Made by a program: the position numbers and the translations under genes. The notes under the pieces were generated by a model. That model searched no databases and was not told the origin of the DNA. It worked only from the letters and a program-made list of their open reading frames with translations. From Zygnema circumcarinatum (taxonomy: Eukaryota > Streptophyta > Zygnematophyceae > Zygnematales > Zygnemataceae), in the NCBI GenBank assembly GCA_037447605.1, contig CM074804.1, positions 2,276,505-2,340,504 on the forward strand: a DNA stretch of 64,000 nucleotides, written 5' to 3'. This document shows, one piece after another, positions 25,300 through 38,752 of the stretch (positions within the stretch are counted from its first letter, which is position 1; each line of letters starts with the position of its first letter).

Positions 25300-28200
25300 C
25301 TAGGAACCCTTATCTGTTTGAGAATCACTAGGAGCTCCCATCTGATTGGACGGAGCTTTGGAAGGTTCACTTAAAGAGCGCTCATATGCTCGTCCCTCTT
25401 TCCAAATTGAGAAATTCCGCAGCTTTGGGCTGCAAGAATTGTCCACTGTGTGCTCAGATTGGCTTCCCTGAGACGAAGAAGTGAACATATGTATATCCGT
25501 ATTGAATATGGGTTGCTGGAAAGGATATGGGAGCCTGTTGGGTGCGGCAGAGGCTGTTGTAAAGGAGGGAAGAGAGCCAGTGGAAGGTAGGGTGTCACTA
25601 CGACCGGTCTCCTCTAAAGATCTGAACTTATATGGTGGGAGTTGATGCATGTGGCTAAAGGTGGAGGTGGAGGAAGTAGGGGGACTGGATCTGGACCTTC
25701 TTTCTCGAGGATCCTGATTGGCTGAAGGTGCTGAAAAATGCATTGAAGAGTGGCCGAGTACAAGGGGGGGAAAGGAGTCCACTGGAAGCTCAGGACTGGA
25801 AGGACCAGGAAGTGAATCTGGGTTTGAATCAGTAATGAGGTGACCGCCATTTGGAGAATAGACCATTTGCTGAGGTTCAATGTCAATCCTGCAACAACAA
25901 CAAAAACCGGGGATGAGATGACCTTGGTATGAGGCTTACAGAGGCTAGATTTGGCGCCAGATAAAGCTATGAGAGAAGGATGCGAAAATGCAAACAAGAG
26001 TGGATAGAGTCATGATTTGTCTTTCTCCTTTCAGCATCCAAACTTCAACTTTCAAATGATGCGTATCGTCCTTAAACTCCACCTGTGTGGAAAACCTAAT
26101 TCCTGATCCACATAAGCAGTACAGAGTGCAGCAACTTGCCTGTTGGAAATGTGCACTTGCCACCTTTCTGTGAAGGCTGAAGAGATTTACGCCTGAACTT
26201 GATCACATTCTAGAGCGGCATACTTCAAAAGGCAAAGTTGCCCACCTTGCGGTTCCATCTGAAGAGTCTGAAAACTGAGAGGGACTTTCGAACAAGCCGG
26301 GGGACGAGGACTCTCCTCCATCTGCCCCGCCTGAGTACGACTGCCATGAAAGCGAATGGGAAGGAAGAGCATCCACAACTTCCGTAAAATAACGCCGTTT
26401 AATAAGCTGTTGAAGGAAGGTTAAGCCCCAACACCACCAAAAATTAATGCATGGAAAGGGTTGGTTTCAGTATACAGAGAGGTAGGCATTTACAGGAGCT
26501 AGGGTTGGCGCGATTGCGTTCAAAGCCAACAACTGGATCAAAGCTGCACAACCATCGATTTGATTTCATTAAGAGAGGAAGGAAGAGAGGGAGAGGTAGG
26601 AGAGAAGGAGAGGGGAAAATAATCTCACTTCGTAGAAAAAGGAATCAACAGCTTCTAGGTCGAGCCTTCCTTCTCGAGCGCACTGTGGAGCAAGTGACAG
26701 TAAATGACATGTACCGTCTCGAGTATTAGCTCAAACTTCCGAAATCTGGAATCACTGCGAATCACATCGCAGCAAGTAAAGACAATAATGGCAAAGCTCC
26801 ATGGACTAAGACAATTACGAAAACGTCATCAATCAAGCCGTATACATGTCCTGTCACCTTGCTGATCCACAAAAGCTCCATTTTTCACGCCTAATCTCCA
26901 TATTAACCGAAGGACCTGCCTCCACTCTAAACCATATTATCGTCTGAACATGCTCACCGCGATTAGGCCTCCCGACGAAGCCGAGCTTCTTATGTATTGG
27001 GGCAGCTCAGATTTCCCTCGGAATTTTAACAGCCTGTTTTTCTCTACCCATGCTCTCGCTAGCTCTAAGGTTTTGCTTTTGCTGGCCACTTCCATGAGTT
27101 TCGTGCGCCCCTTTACAAGAGGGTCCTTCTCTCGAATGTCCGCCTTGTTCCCTATTACAAGAAGAGGAACAGGGAGACCCCCTCCAACTGCAGAATCTGA
27201 AGGAGTATTGAAAGTACCCAACTGCACAAGTTCGCTAGTCCATTCCTTGGCGGAATGCCGTTGAGATTTCGCTCGGGAAAGATCATGCACAAGGATGACA
27301 CCTGCAAGTGAATGCAGGTGCACACGTTGAAGCTTCAATTATTGTAGTAAAATAGCATAAGGCTGCTCATGCGCAGAGCAAAAGAGTTCGTGGATGCTCA
27401 TACAATCAAAATAGGCTTTCTCAAGAACACAGCACTTGTATCGCCCATTGCTTAATGGGTTTCTGCTTCCATTCAAAATGCCTGCTTGGGACTTCCTCCG
27501 AAGCTTGTGAATCGTTCAAAACAAATTCCAAAGGAATTAAATGCCTGTCGCCTTCAAAATCAACCTTACCCCTTTACCTCAATTGACAGAAAATGGACCC
27601 TTGAAATGAAAAGTTTCAATCTATTAACTTCCTGAATGTTCACATCCTTAGACCCGTTGACCATTCAGAGTACAAGGTTTTGCTAGAGCCGTCCATTAAA
27701 GTTTTTTTTGTTCGATATTGACATCCTTTTCAGCTTCCCATGCATATGAGAATCACTTCCGGACTCATCAATAAGCGTGGGGAAAACAAATGGATTTCCA
27801 AAGAGGGATGAATCTCACCGTTTATTTTACTGTAAAAAAGTGATCTTGAATGCTTGTACATTTCATGGCCCGAAATGTCCCACAACTCCACGAAAAAGCC
27901 TCGCCTCTTGTTGCTCGCCTCTTCCTCGACACCCCCATGCTGTGCGTTCATAGTAAGAGACTCTCCTGCTTCCATGTACTGAACATGACCCAGTGACTTA
28001 CACAGCATTAGCAGAGTTGGGATAATGCTAGAACTAGCCGGTGATACATTGATGTAGTTTCAAAACAGTCCAAACCATGTGCATACTCCTCGTGAACAAA
28101 GCGTTAACAGTAATCCTATACCTTTTCTAGTACATGGGTTGCTGTCAACTGGCTGGCAAAAGGCCTACACCGTAGTCTCTTACACCAAGTTAAGAAGGGT

Positions 28201-29286
28201 AATAGACCAGTAACTTTGTGAAAACACTCAGTCAAGTCAAGAAATTTTTCCCAGAACGAAAGAATCACCCAGGTACAACCTTGAGAGGTTTGACAAAGAC
28301 AAGCTGCTTCTCAGTTCTGCTTTCAATATTTAAGTTGCAGAAACTTGATGATTTCATTCACACTGTACCATCTGTAGTTGCCAATCCTATATTCCCGACT
28401 AGAAAAAAAATGTAGTGCAAGAACCAACCCTTCGTCGGCATCTCAGATCTCATGATGGACCTATCTAGTTCCCCATTTGACATTTTCAAGAGAATGAACC
28501 TCTTGCAAAATTCGAGAACAGATAAGGTAGCTGTGACACCTAGTTTCTGTGCTTGCTGCATATTCATAGACACGACTACGAGGTTTTCATGCCAAAAAAA
28601 TACTAGTGAACACTTCAAAGAATTGAAACTGTGCAGGGCTCGGCACACGCTTGTTGTGTTCAAGTGATCAAACGTGCAAACAGCCAGAAAAAAAAGTGGC
28701 TTAAAGTATGTGATTACCTTCACACTCACAGAGCAGCCAACTGTCCGCATTGGCTTCAAAATTGGCCTCCCATTAACAATAAGGTGAACCAACGACGTCT
28801 TTCCCACACCTGTGAAATTCAGACAATGCTTTAAGCTTGGCTTATCTTCCAGAGGCAGCTTTAAAACAGTAAAATATTTCAAATTATTTTTCGTATAATG
28901 GGTAAGCCTCGTGTATTTTGTAGTTTTATGCAGACACTAGGACAAGGCTGAATTTTCCTGCTTCTCAGATTAAGTTTTCAACGCAGATAGGCGCGAGAAG
29001 AATGGAAGGGTAGACATATGTCATGCGATACTTCATCGTAGGTTATTGTCCCCCAATGTAACATTGGCAAGACTGTCTAGGTCTGTGAAGGATCGATCAC
29101 ACGCAGGCACCATGGGTGCCGAGATGCTATTGCTGCATAATTTTTTTTTAGTGTCTGCCAGTAATGGAGATGAGCGGTTCTTTCCAGTAGTAGAGAAATA
29201 AACTCGCCTGAATCTCCCACAACAAGCACTCGAACCTGGCCAGCTGGAGGGCTCCCATCCCTGCTACCCTCCGGCCGGGCATTCAT
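25300..29286 (-). CDS. LIP1: LIP1-like (RABL3-related) small GTPase with long C-terminal tail
   Basis: Orthologue-type match to plant LIGHT INSENSITIVE PERIOD1, an atypical small GTPase linked to light input to the clock and to microtubules. Eight exons in transcript order: 29286-29208, 28809-28718, 27996-27819, 27301-26958, 26682-26629, 26406-26246, 26139-26083 and 25888-25300, giving 517 residues. GTP-binding motifs: G1 GDSGVGKTS (split by intron 1), G3 as WDISGHEMY instead of DTAGQ, G4 GNKAD. After GLIA the family C-terminal helix EAVDSFFYELIKRRYF is encoded by separate small exons. No prenylation Cys motif is present, as in LIP1. The last about 250 residues are Ser/Pro-rich and longer than in Arabidopsis (whole protein about 340). 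Intron 1 has a GC donor. The acceptor of exon 3 is less certain (27996 or a few codons later). An in-frame upstream ATG at 29361 is an alternative start. Confidence 0.9.
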
Positions 29287-29762
29287 GCCCTTATGGTCTT
29301 GCGATGTCAGCAACCCTAACCCTAAATCTAGCTTCAAGTTATCCTGCAGAATGTGCTGCAAACTGTCAACATGGGCAAAATACTGCCTCCTATGCTAGCA
29401 CATTATGCACTTCTGGCTGTAGAAAGCAGCCACCTCCTCCCTTTCACACTCACGGTCACAAACGCTTCACACTCTCGCTATCACTATTTTCTCTCTATTG
29501 TGCTCGCTTTCTCTCCCTTTTCCACTCACTCCTGTTGCAGATGGCAGCAAGCCATTTGCAGCACATCACCATGTGCAAGCTTCACTCCAAAACGAAACCA
29601 CTGGTGTGGCTGAGAGAATGAAACGTCTCCGTGAAACCCTAAAAGTGCTCTCTGCGCAAAAAAAGCTCCAATTCTTTTCATTCAACTCCTGCGCATTCAT
29701 GCAGCGGAGCATGCGCAACGAGTGAGCGCTAAGTGCAGGGAAAGGCGCGTCCTCTCGAAATC
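29287..29762. promoter_or_regulatory. Divergent promoter of LIP1-like and METTL5 with telo-boxes
   Basis: Short spacer between start codons. It has AACCCTAACCCTAAA at 29312-29326 and the exact telo-box AAACCCTAA at 29634-29642. Telo-boxes are enriched in plant promoters of translation and ribosome-biogenesis genes, which suits METTL5. Confidence 0.6.
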
Positions 29763-32729
<2,967 letters not shown>

Positions 32730-33231
32730 TGAATTTGGAGCGCCAAAGGAGGATGGATCAGGGGGGTGTCTTAGAGCGGAGGAAGCTCTTAGTACACTCG
32801 CTTCGTTTCGCTTTTTTTTGCTTTCACATATAGTGCAAATCATAGGTATGACGATAACTGCGGCTAAAATCAAACATTTCGTCTGTTATGCCTATATTGG
32901 CACTCGTACCATTTACCAATATCTTCTAAAACCCCCACAATGTCGAAGTCATTGTCATAGATACGGTGAGCATGGCACATGTAACATTTTCCTAATGAAC
33001 ATAACTTCACTCTGTTATCAATTGAACTAGACACAAACCCTGTCTAAAAAGTTCAAAGAATGGAGCGGCCCCAACAGCATGAGTTTCGCCCTACAATCTT
33101 CACAGCTCCTAGAAAATATTGCGCCTGTTTGACTATTTTACAAAAGAATAGGATGAATACCCACGAAGTCCTTGCGCTCCAACACGTGCAGCCCGGCACT
33201 CTGAAAAGACTACCCTTCGATTGTTTGTCAA
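32730..33231. other. Convergent 3' spacer
   Basis: Between the 3' ends of METTL5 (+) and the aldo/keto reductase (-). No gene seen; short AT-rich frames only. Confidence 0.5.
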
Positions 33232-36200
33232 TCATCGGTACTCGTCTCCGCAGTCGCCAATAATGGCCATGAGGTCTCGGCTCTTCTTCATGACCTTTCT
33301 GATGCGCTCACGATCTTCCTCGTCCAACTGCAAATCGAAAATAGCGCATGTCGCGTCTATGTGCTCCGATACCCCGAGACGAACCCCCAGTATTGATCCC
33401 GCCACGGCAGGCTGTTTAAAGAAAAGATAGAGGCAGAAAGGCAAATAGTTTTAGTTCGATTATTTCGTGAAAAGGGGGGAGGAAGAGGCTGAGAGAGAGA
33501 CAGGGGGAGGGAGATCTTTCGCAAACACATATAAGAACGAAGTGAATGGGGAGGTGAGAGGGGAGGTGGGAGGTGGTGTTTCTTACTTGGTCAAGAATGT
33601 AGTGAACCGCGACGGCTGGTATTGTGGATTTGTGTTTCCTCGCTACAATTTGGCACTCCCTCAGCAGCTCTTGGAAGAGACCCCATCCGCCCCAAGTGTC
33701 GATCATCTGCCCATGTGCGAACATGCCCGCCACTCCGTGAGAGTGAGAGCGAGAGAGAGCGGGAGAGCAGGAGGGGAGGAACAAAGAAAAAGAAAGGGTA
33801 GTGCGGCTAGGGCGGGGGCTAAGGTTAAGGTTGGGTTAGGGTGATAGGTTAAGAATCGGGTCTAATTTTGTCAAAGGGATGGAAGTGAAGAAAGGATATC
33901 TCACTCGCTTGTACTTGTTTTGAGATGGAGTGGTTGTGCGAGGCCCTCCCCATGAATTGGGCTCCTTTGAATCAACAAACTTCTCTGAGAGAAACCCTCC
34001 GAGTAGTGTTCCATATCTGTATGCCTTATTGAAACATGCAATCAGTCCAAAACGACGTTTGATCCATGTCAAATCTCAACCTTCACACTGAGCTGAACCC
34101 TGCGTTCAACCTCAACCCCAAGTTCTCGATCCTGAACAAGCTCAGATTTAACCAACCTACACGTTTAAAGCCTCTCTTCCACCGCTCTGTGGTATTTGCG
34201 AACTTTTTTAGGGCTAGCAAGTCTGCAACTCACGTAAGGAGCTGCACGCCTGTGAGGGAGCAAAGCTCTGCCATTCGCTGCTGGGGTCTTGTGTCCACCA
34301 AACTATACTGAACCTGCATTACAAGAAAAATGCAATATGTTTCCAAAGGAGACGTAACAAAGTTTGCAAAGTATAGAAAAAAAAAAACAAAAATGATGAG
34401 CGATAGTCGACATGTTCAATTCACCTGGTTGCTGACAACAGGGATCCCGTTTTCGAGAATAGTTTGTAGTCTGTCCGTGTCAAAATTGGTGAGCGCAATT
34501 GTTTTAATTTTCCCTGCACAGCGAACGAAACGTATTTCTAATGCTGTTCACGTGTAGTCGTTTTGCCAACGGAAGCAGCAACGGAACGGAAAAGACCTGA
34601 CATGTATCATACCCTCGAGGATCAAAAGCCAAACATCTCACCTTCCTCCTTCAAGTCTGTCAAATGCTTCAGAGCATCCAAGTAGCCCTTGTCCGAATAA
34701 TCCCACCTGCCCCAAACCTAGCAAAAATGTGAATAGGAGAAAAAAAAAAAAACCATGCAATTCTCCTCCTTTCAACTGCGGGAGGTTTTCTTCACCAACT
34801 GAATTTGGACCATATCGCAGTGAAAGCCAAGATGGCACAAGAAAAAAATTGACATACCAATGGAACTGCACCATGTCGAGCTTTGGCGTTTCCATGCGTT
34901 TCCGTGAACGGTACATTGCGTCCTCTACAACGGCACGGGTAATTTTTGCGGGTGGAGGGCACCACTTGGTCAACCTGCAGACGCCACGTGTCAGTTGACG
35001 AAGGGAGATCACGCAACGAGTCAAGCTGACTCTTTTCCATTTGTAAGTCGGCAAAACTGATTCTTGAAACCCTCTAAACTGGAAAATTCCCTACCAATCT
35101 TAGAACCCCTACCCCTAACCCTAAAGCCTGCAAGGGCCAAAAGCTCACCCCTCAAGGTGCGATGCATACTCCTCCCCTCTCTCCCTCCGTGCTCTGTTCA
35201 GAAGGACTCCGTACAAAGACTCTGCTGGCCCATCTGTCAAACCAACAAAAGAATCTCTTTGAGAAAGAAAAGGAAGGGAAAATCTCTTTAGCGTGAAAAA
35301 AGATTGGAGATACGCAGGTAGACGTAACCCAAAGCGTTCCAAATGACTCAACTACATCCATACAACCTTCATCACCCCAAACCGCTACATGTCTGCATCC
35401 TTTAAAGTCGGCATGCCGTTTCCTACTCCTATCCGGCCATCAAATTCGCCCAAATTCCTAAAACCCTGAAGCGCCGAGAGCCCCCAAAACCTAATTCTTG
35501 CATGCATGTTAAGGGGAGAGTGGGCCCCACAGATGTCGGCGAGGTCGAAGGTGGTGAGTCCCGCGTCAGCGTACGCGAGCATGGCGTCAGCAGCGGCCGC
35601 GGGGTCCGAGGCGCCCCACGCGGGGGAGGAGACCTGCCAGAGACCGTTCAGCGCGCGGCAGATGTCCAGCTCGTCCTCGCCCGACTTCACTGCACCGCAC
35701 CGCCCCCTCTCTCTCTCTCTCTCTCTGTGAGGGAGGGGGAAGGGGGGAGGGGGAAGGGGGGANNNNNNNNNNGAGAGCAAGGGAGGGTAGGGGAGGGAGG
35801 GAGGGAGGGAGGGAGGGAGGGAGGGAGGGAGGGAGGTAAAGGAAGACAACATGCTGCCTACTTAATCACAGCGCCTTAAAATTAAACTTGGGTTTTGGTT
35901 TTTTTTCCAGGATTTATGAGGCATATGTTTCATTATCAGTTCATATAAACAAAAGAAACCTGTCCTTATTATTCAATGGATCTCTCTTCACACATGAGGC
36001 TCTACCTATGTCAAAGCAGCATTGTCTAAGATTCTCCGCACAAAATGTAGAAAAGTTAGGCATTATGGGGAGAAAATTGGCGCTGACGAGGAGTCGTCAG
36101 AAAGCCGAAAATGCTTCGACAACTGTGACTTACCAATCGTCCGATAAGACGGCATAAGCTGATCCTCCACATCAGCGCTGACAGCAGCCCTAACCGAAAC

Positions 36201-36398
36201 ACTTTGGTGCTTTGTCACATAGCATCTCCTTAAAGGCCTCTCCCCCTTCGACTGCCAACGCATCCATGGCTGCCTGCTAGTTGCGGAAACGCACAAATTC
36301 CGATCCTTCAAGAGGGTAGATAGGGAGGAAGGAGCAGCTGCAACTGCGACAGCCATTGCTTGTGTTTTAGTGAGCGAGAGTGAGGAGGGAAGGGACAC
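33232..36398 (-). CDS. Plastid-targeted aldo/keto reductase (At2g27680-like)
   Basis: NAD(P)H-dependent oxidoreductase of the aldo/keto reductase superfamily; substrate unknown. Ten exons in transcript order: 36398-36134, 35689-35531, 35233-35149, 34974-34858, 34706-34642, 34513-34425, 34313-34234, 34016-33905, 33706-33587 and 33411-33232, giving 423 residues. The first about 75 residues are rich in Ser, Thr and Arg without acidic residues early, like a transit peptide. The barrel carries the AKR tetrad: Asp137 and Tyr142 (FDLADIYG), Lys173 (TKW) and His208 (QFHWW). Further matches to the plant family are DALKHLTDLKEEGKIKT, ALTNFDT, GIPVVSNQVQYS and the ending GDCGDEYR. Intron 1 contains the 10-N gap and a long GGGA tract. 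Upstream are two CCACGTGG boxes (36705, 36783), shared with a divergent tyrosinase. Confidence 0.93.
35700..35836. repeat. CT/GGGA microsatellite with 10-N gap, inside AKR intron 1
   Basis: A CTCTCT run (35707-35727), a GGGGGA-type tract, 10 N at 35763-35772 and about thirteen GGGA units to 35836. The gap shows that this repeat could not be assembled cleanly. Confidence 0.9.
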
Positions 36399-38752
36399 AG
36401 GAGCATGGGAGGGGGGGGGCGTGACAGGCGTGACTCCTCAGGAGGGGCCCTGTGAGGTGCACTGCGAGGCCGCGGTCGCAGGGAAGGTTCACGGCCGCAG
36501 GTGGACTCGGATCAACGTGGACCAGCATCAGCCAGATCAGCTGGTTAGCTCTTCATCAAATCGCAAAGTTGACCTTTAACTTCGATCCACCAGGTTTCGC
36601 CACAGTCGCACTGCCGCGCTTGGATTGCGCATCGGACGGTCATTAGATGTCCGTACGTTTCTCGCTCTGAGGTCAACGGCGGTCGGTCAACGAATGAGAA
36701 TTTACCACGTGGCATAGTCCGAGAAGAATTGTGTTGGCGAATCAGAGTCGACCAATCCTCGGCGATGCCACCGACATTTGTGCCACGTGGCGGGACTACG
36801 GTGCGACTCAAGATTAAGGGGTGCCGTACCGTAAAACTAAAAGCAGGTCAGCGAAAATGAAATTAAATATTTTTGCTGTTGAGAATTACCATCAGGTTCT
36901 CAAACAAGAACTAAATTCAATTCAATTCAATTATGATTGAAAGTGAGAAATTAGGTCCTACAGGCTCTGCACAGTACGAGTTCTATAAAAAGCCAATTGC
37001 AATTACGCAGTAAACTACCAGTCGCGTTGAATTGGAGTTTCCTTCGCATCCGCGGATCAACAATGACGTGGCGAATCGCACAGCGCGTGGATCCGCGAGT
37101 TTGTGTTTATTTCTTTGCGCAGAGCGACTCAAACAAAGGAGCGCCTAACTTACGAACTCGCACTGCTTCGATAAATTAGAAGTGTAAATAAACGCCTCTT
37201 TACTCCAAGCAAACGAACCACTAAACCCAAACCACCACCACCACCACCGCCTAAATTAGTTTGACCCGCTGCAACCCATCCACCCACCAGCCACCATCCT
37301 CCCACCGAAACTCCAATACATTCCATCAATCTCCCTCCCTCTCTCTCGTCTTTCTCCTTTCTTCCCTCTCTTTCTCTCGTCGTTCCTCTACTCGCCTCTT
37401 ATCTCCCTCCTCTCTTCCTCTCTCACTCCCCCTCTCTCGCTCTCTATGTCACTTTTTCTCCTTTTCTCTCCCTCTAGTGGGGAGGGTGAGCAGGGAACGT
37501 GGCGGGGAGGGAAGAAAGGGGAGGGTAGCCAGACTCACTACCACTGAAGAAGCGAAAAGGAGAGCGAGAGTTGCTGTGCGAAGTTCGCACAACGGTCGAG
37601 CCCAAGAGTGGCTGCGTCCCACAGGGCGCGCACTGCTCGCTCGCGGAGGTGCGCGCGCTGCCGTGGGCAACACGGCGCCGTTCGCCTCTAGGGCGGACGG
37701 TTCATCGGAGGGCAAACAAACCTCAAACTGCGACATGGCTTTGAGCTCCGAGGAGCCATGCATGCGGGTCATGTACGCATGTGGATCATGTCCTCCCATG
37801 GTCATTGTCCAGGCATGTCGTGGGCTCATGCCGGCCATGTTGGCGCCAGCCGCCAGGCTCAATGTCGGTGAAATTGACCGCATGAAAAAGAAATAGAGCG
37901 CGACGCGGGGACAAAAACGCCAACGTGGCACGCTTCGGTCGTCTGATTGGTCCCCGCCTGCGCGAGCGATGTCGGTGAACCCCGACAGGCTGCCACGTGG
38001 CGCTGACTTGCAGGCGACGCCTTGCCGACAATCCATTTCGGACAGCGACGGCGACCGACCGACATTGCACCGACATTGCGCCACGCCGCCGACATTTTGC
38101 CAGCCTGCGTGACTCCTCGCGACAGCGAGAGCCCCCCCCAAAGCTGCCCGCGGGTAAGGGAGGGAGGGAGTACTCGCGAGTGGGAGCGGGAGGGGGAGAG
38201 AGAGAGAGAGGGAGAGGGAGGGAGAGAGAGAGAGAGGGAGAGGGAGGGAGAGAGAGAGAGAGGGAGAGGGAGGGAGCGGGAGAGAGAGGGAAAGAGACAG
38301 AGCGCGAGTATGGGTCAGTTTGCAGCTGCGTTCCTCAATGCAGTCGCAGCACCATGGCAGCGGATGCCATCCAGAAGGTACGCCAAAGCTCGGGCTGATG
38401 CGCTCCATCACTTATCCTAAACTTCTTCTTGTTTCGCTTCTTTTCCTTTTTTCATTGGTTTTCTTTAGTTCTTTTTTTTTTTTCAGCGCTCATCAGAAGT
38501 GTTCAATCTATTTCCTTTGCGCGCTGGCCATCGCATGCGCCAATGTTCCGGGAAGCTCCGCCTCTCCGGCGAGCGGCTTCAGCTCGCCTGCGGGGGGGCA
38601 GCGCGGAGAGGTCGGAACACAGAAAAGATCCCACCCTTTAAGCACGCAGCAGCATCCTTCCTTCCTTTACATCGCGAGTACCAAAATCCGCTCTGTTCTT
38701 TATGTGCGCTTTCAGTTGAAAAAAACTGACCTAGGTGCCCTCTCCCTGTTCC
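36399..38752. promoter_or_regulatory. Divergent spacer AKR/tyrosinase with G-boxes and GA/CT tracts
   Basis: No certain gene. CCACGTGG palindromes occur at 36705-36712, 36783-36790 and 37993-38000. CT-rich DNA spans 37325-37480 and GA-rich DNA 38155-38300. Possible tyrosinase 5' exons lie here. A Met at 38310 followed by an AG/GT donor at about 38377 could join a signal-peptide-like segment at about 38487-38610 (IYFLCALAIACANVPG), but how this would connect to the exon at 38753 is unclear. Confidence 0.4.
38155..38302. repeat. GA-rich polypurine tract
   Basis: Almost pure purine on the plus strand, built of GAGAGAGG/GGGAGGGA units repeated in three larger blocks of about 30 bases. Confidence 0.9.

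Noticed and set aside
25300-26881. A separate small gene starting at 26881 (MELLWISK) with the Ser/Pro-rich exons
   Set aside because: The exon CAREGRLDLEAVDSFFYE and the following LIKRRYF match the C-terminus of LIP1 proteins, and the phase joins exactly to the upstream GTPase exon at 26958.
33815-33845. Interstitial telomere repeat (GGTTAAGGTTGGGTTAGGG)
   Set aside because: Degenerate, under 30 bases and inside an AKR intron; too short to be a telomere remnant.
37261-38420. Ser/Leu and Arg/Glu repeat ORFs around 37.3-38.4 kb
   Set aside because: They follow from CT/GA microsatellites read in any frame.
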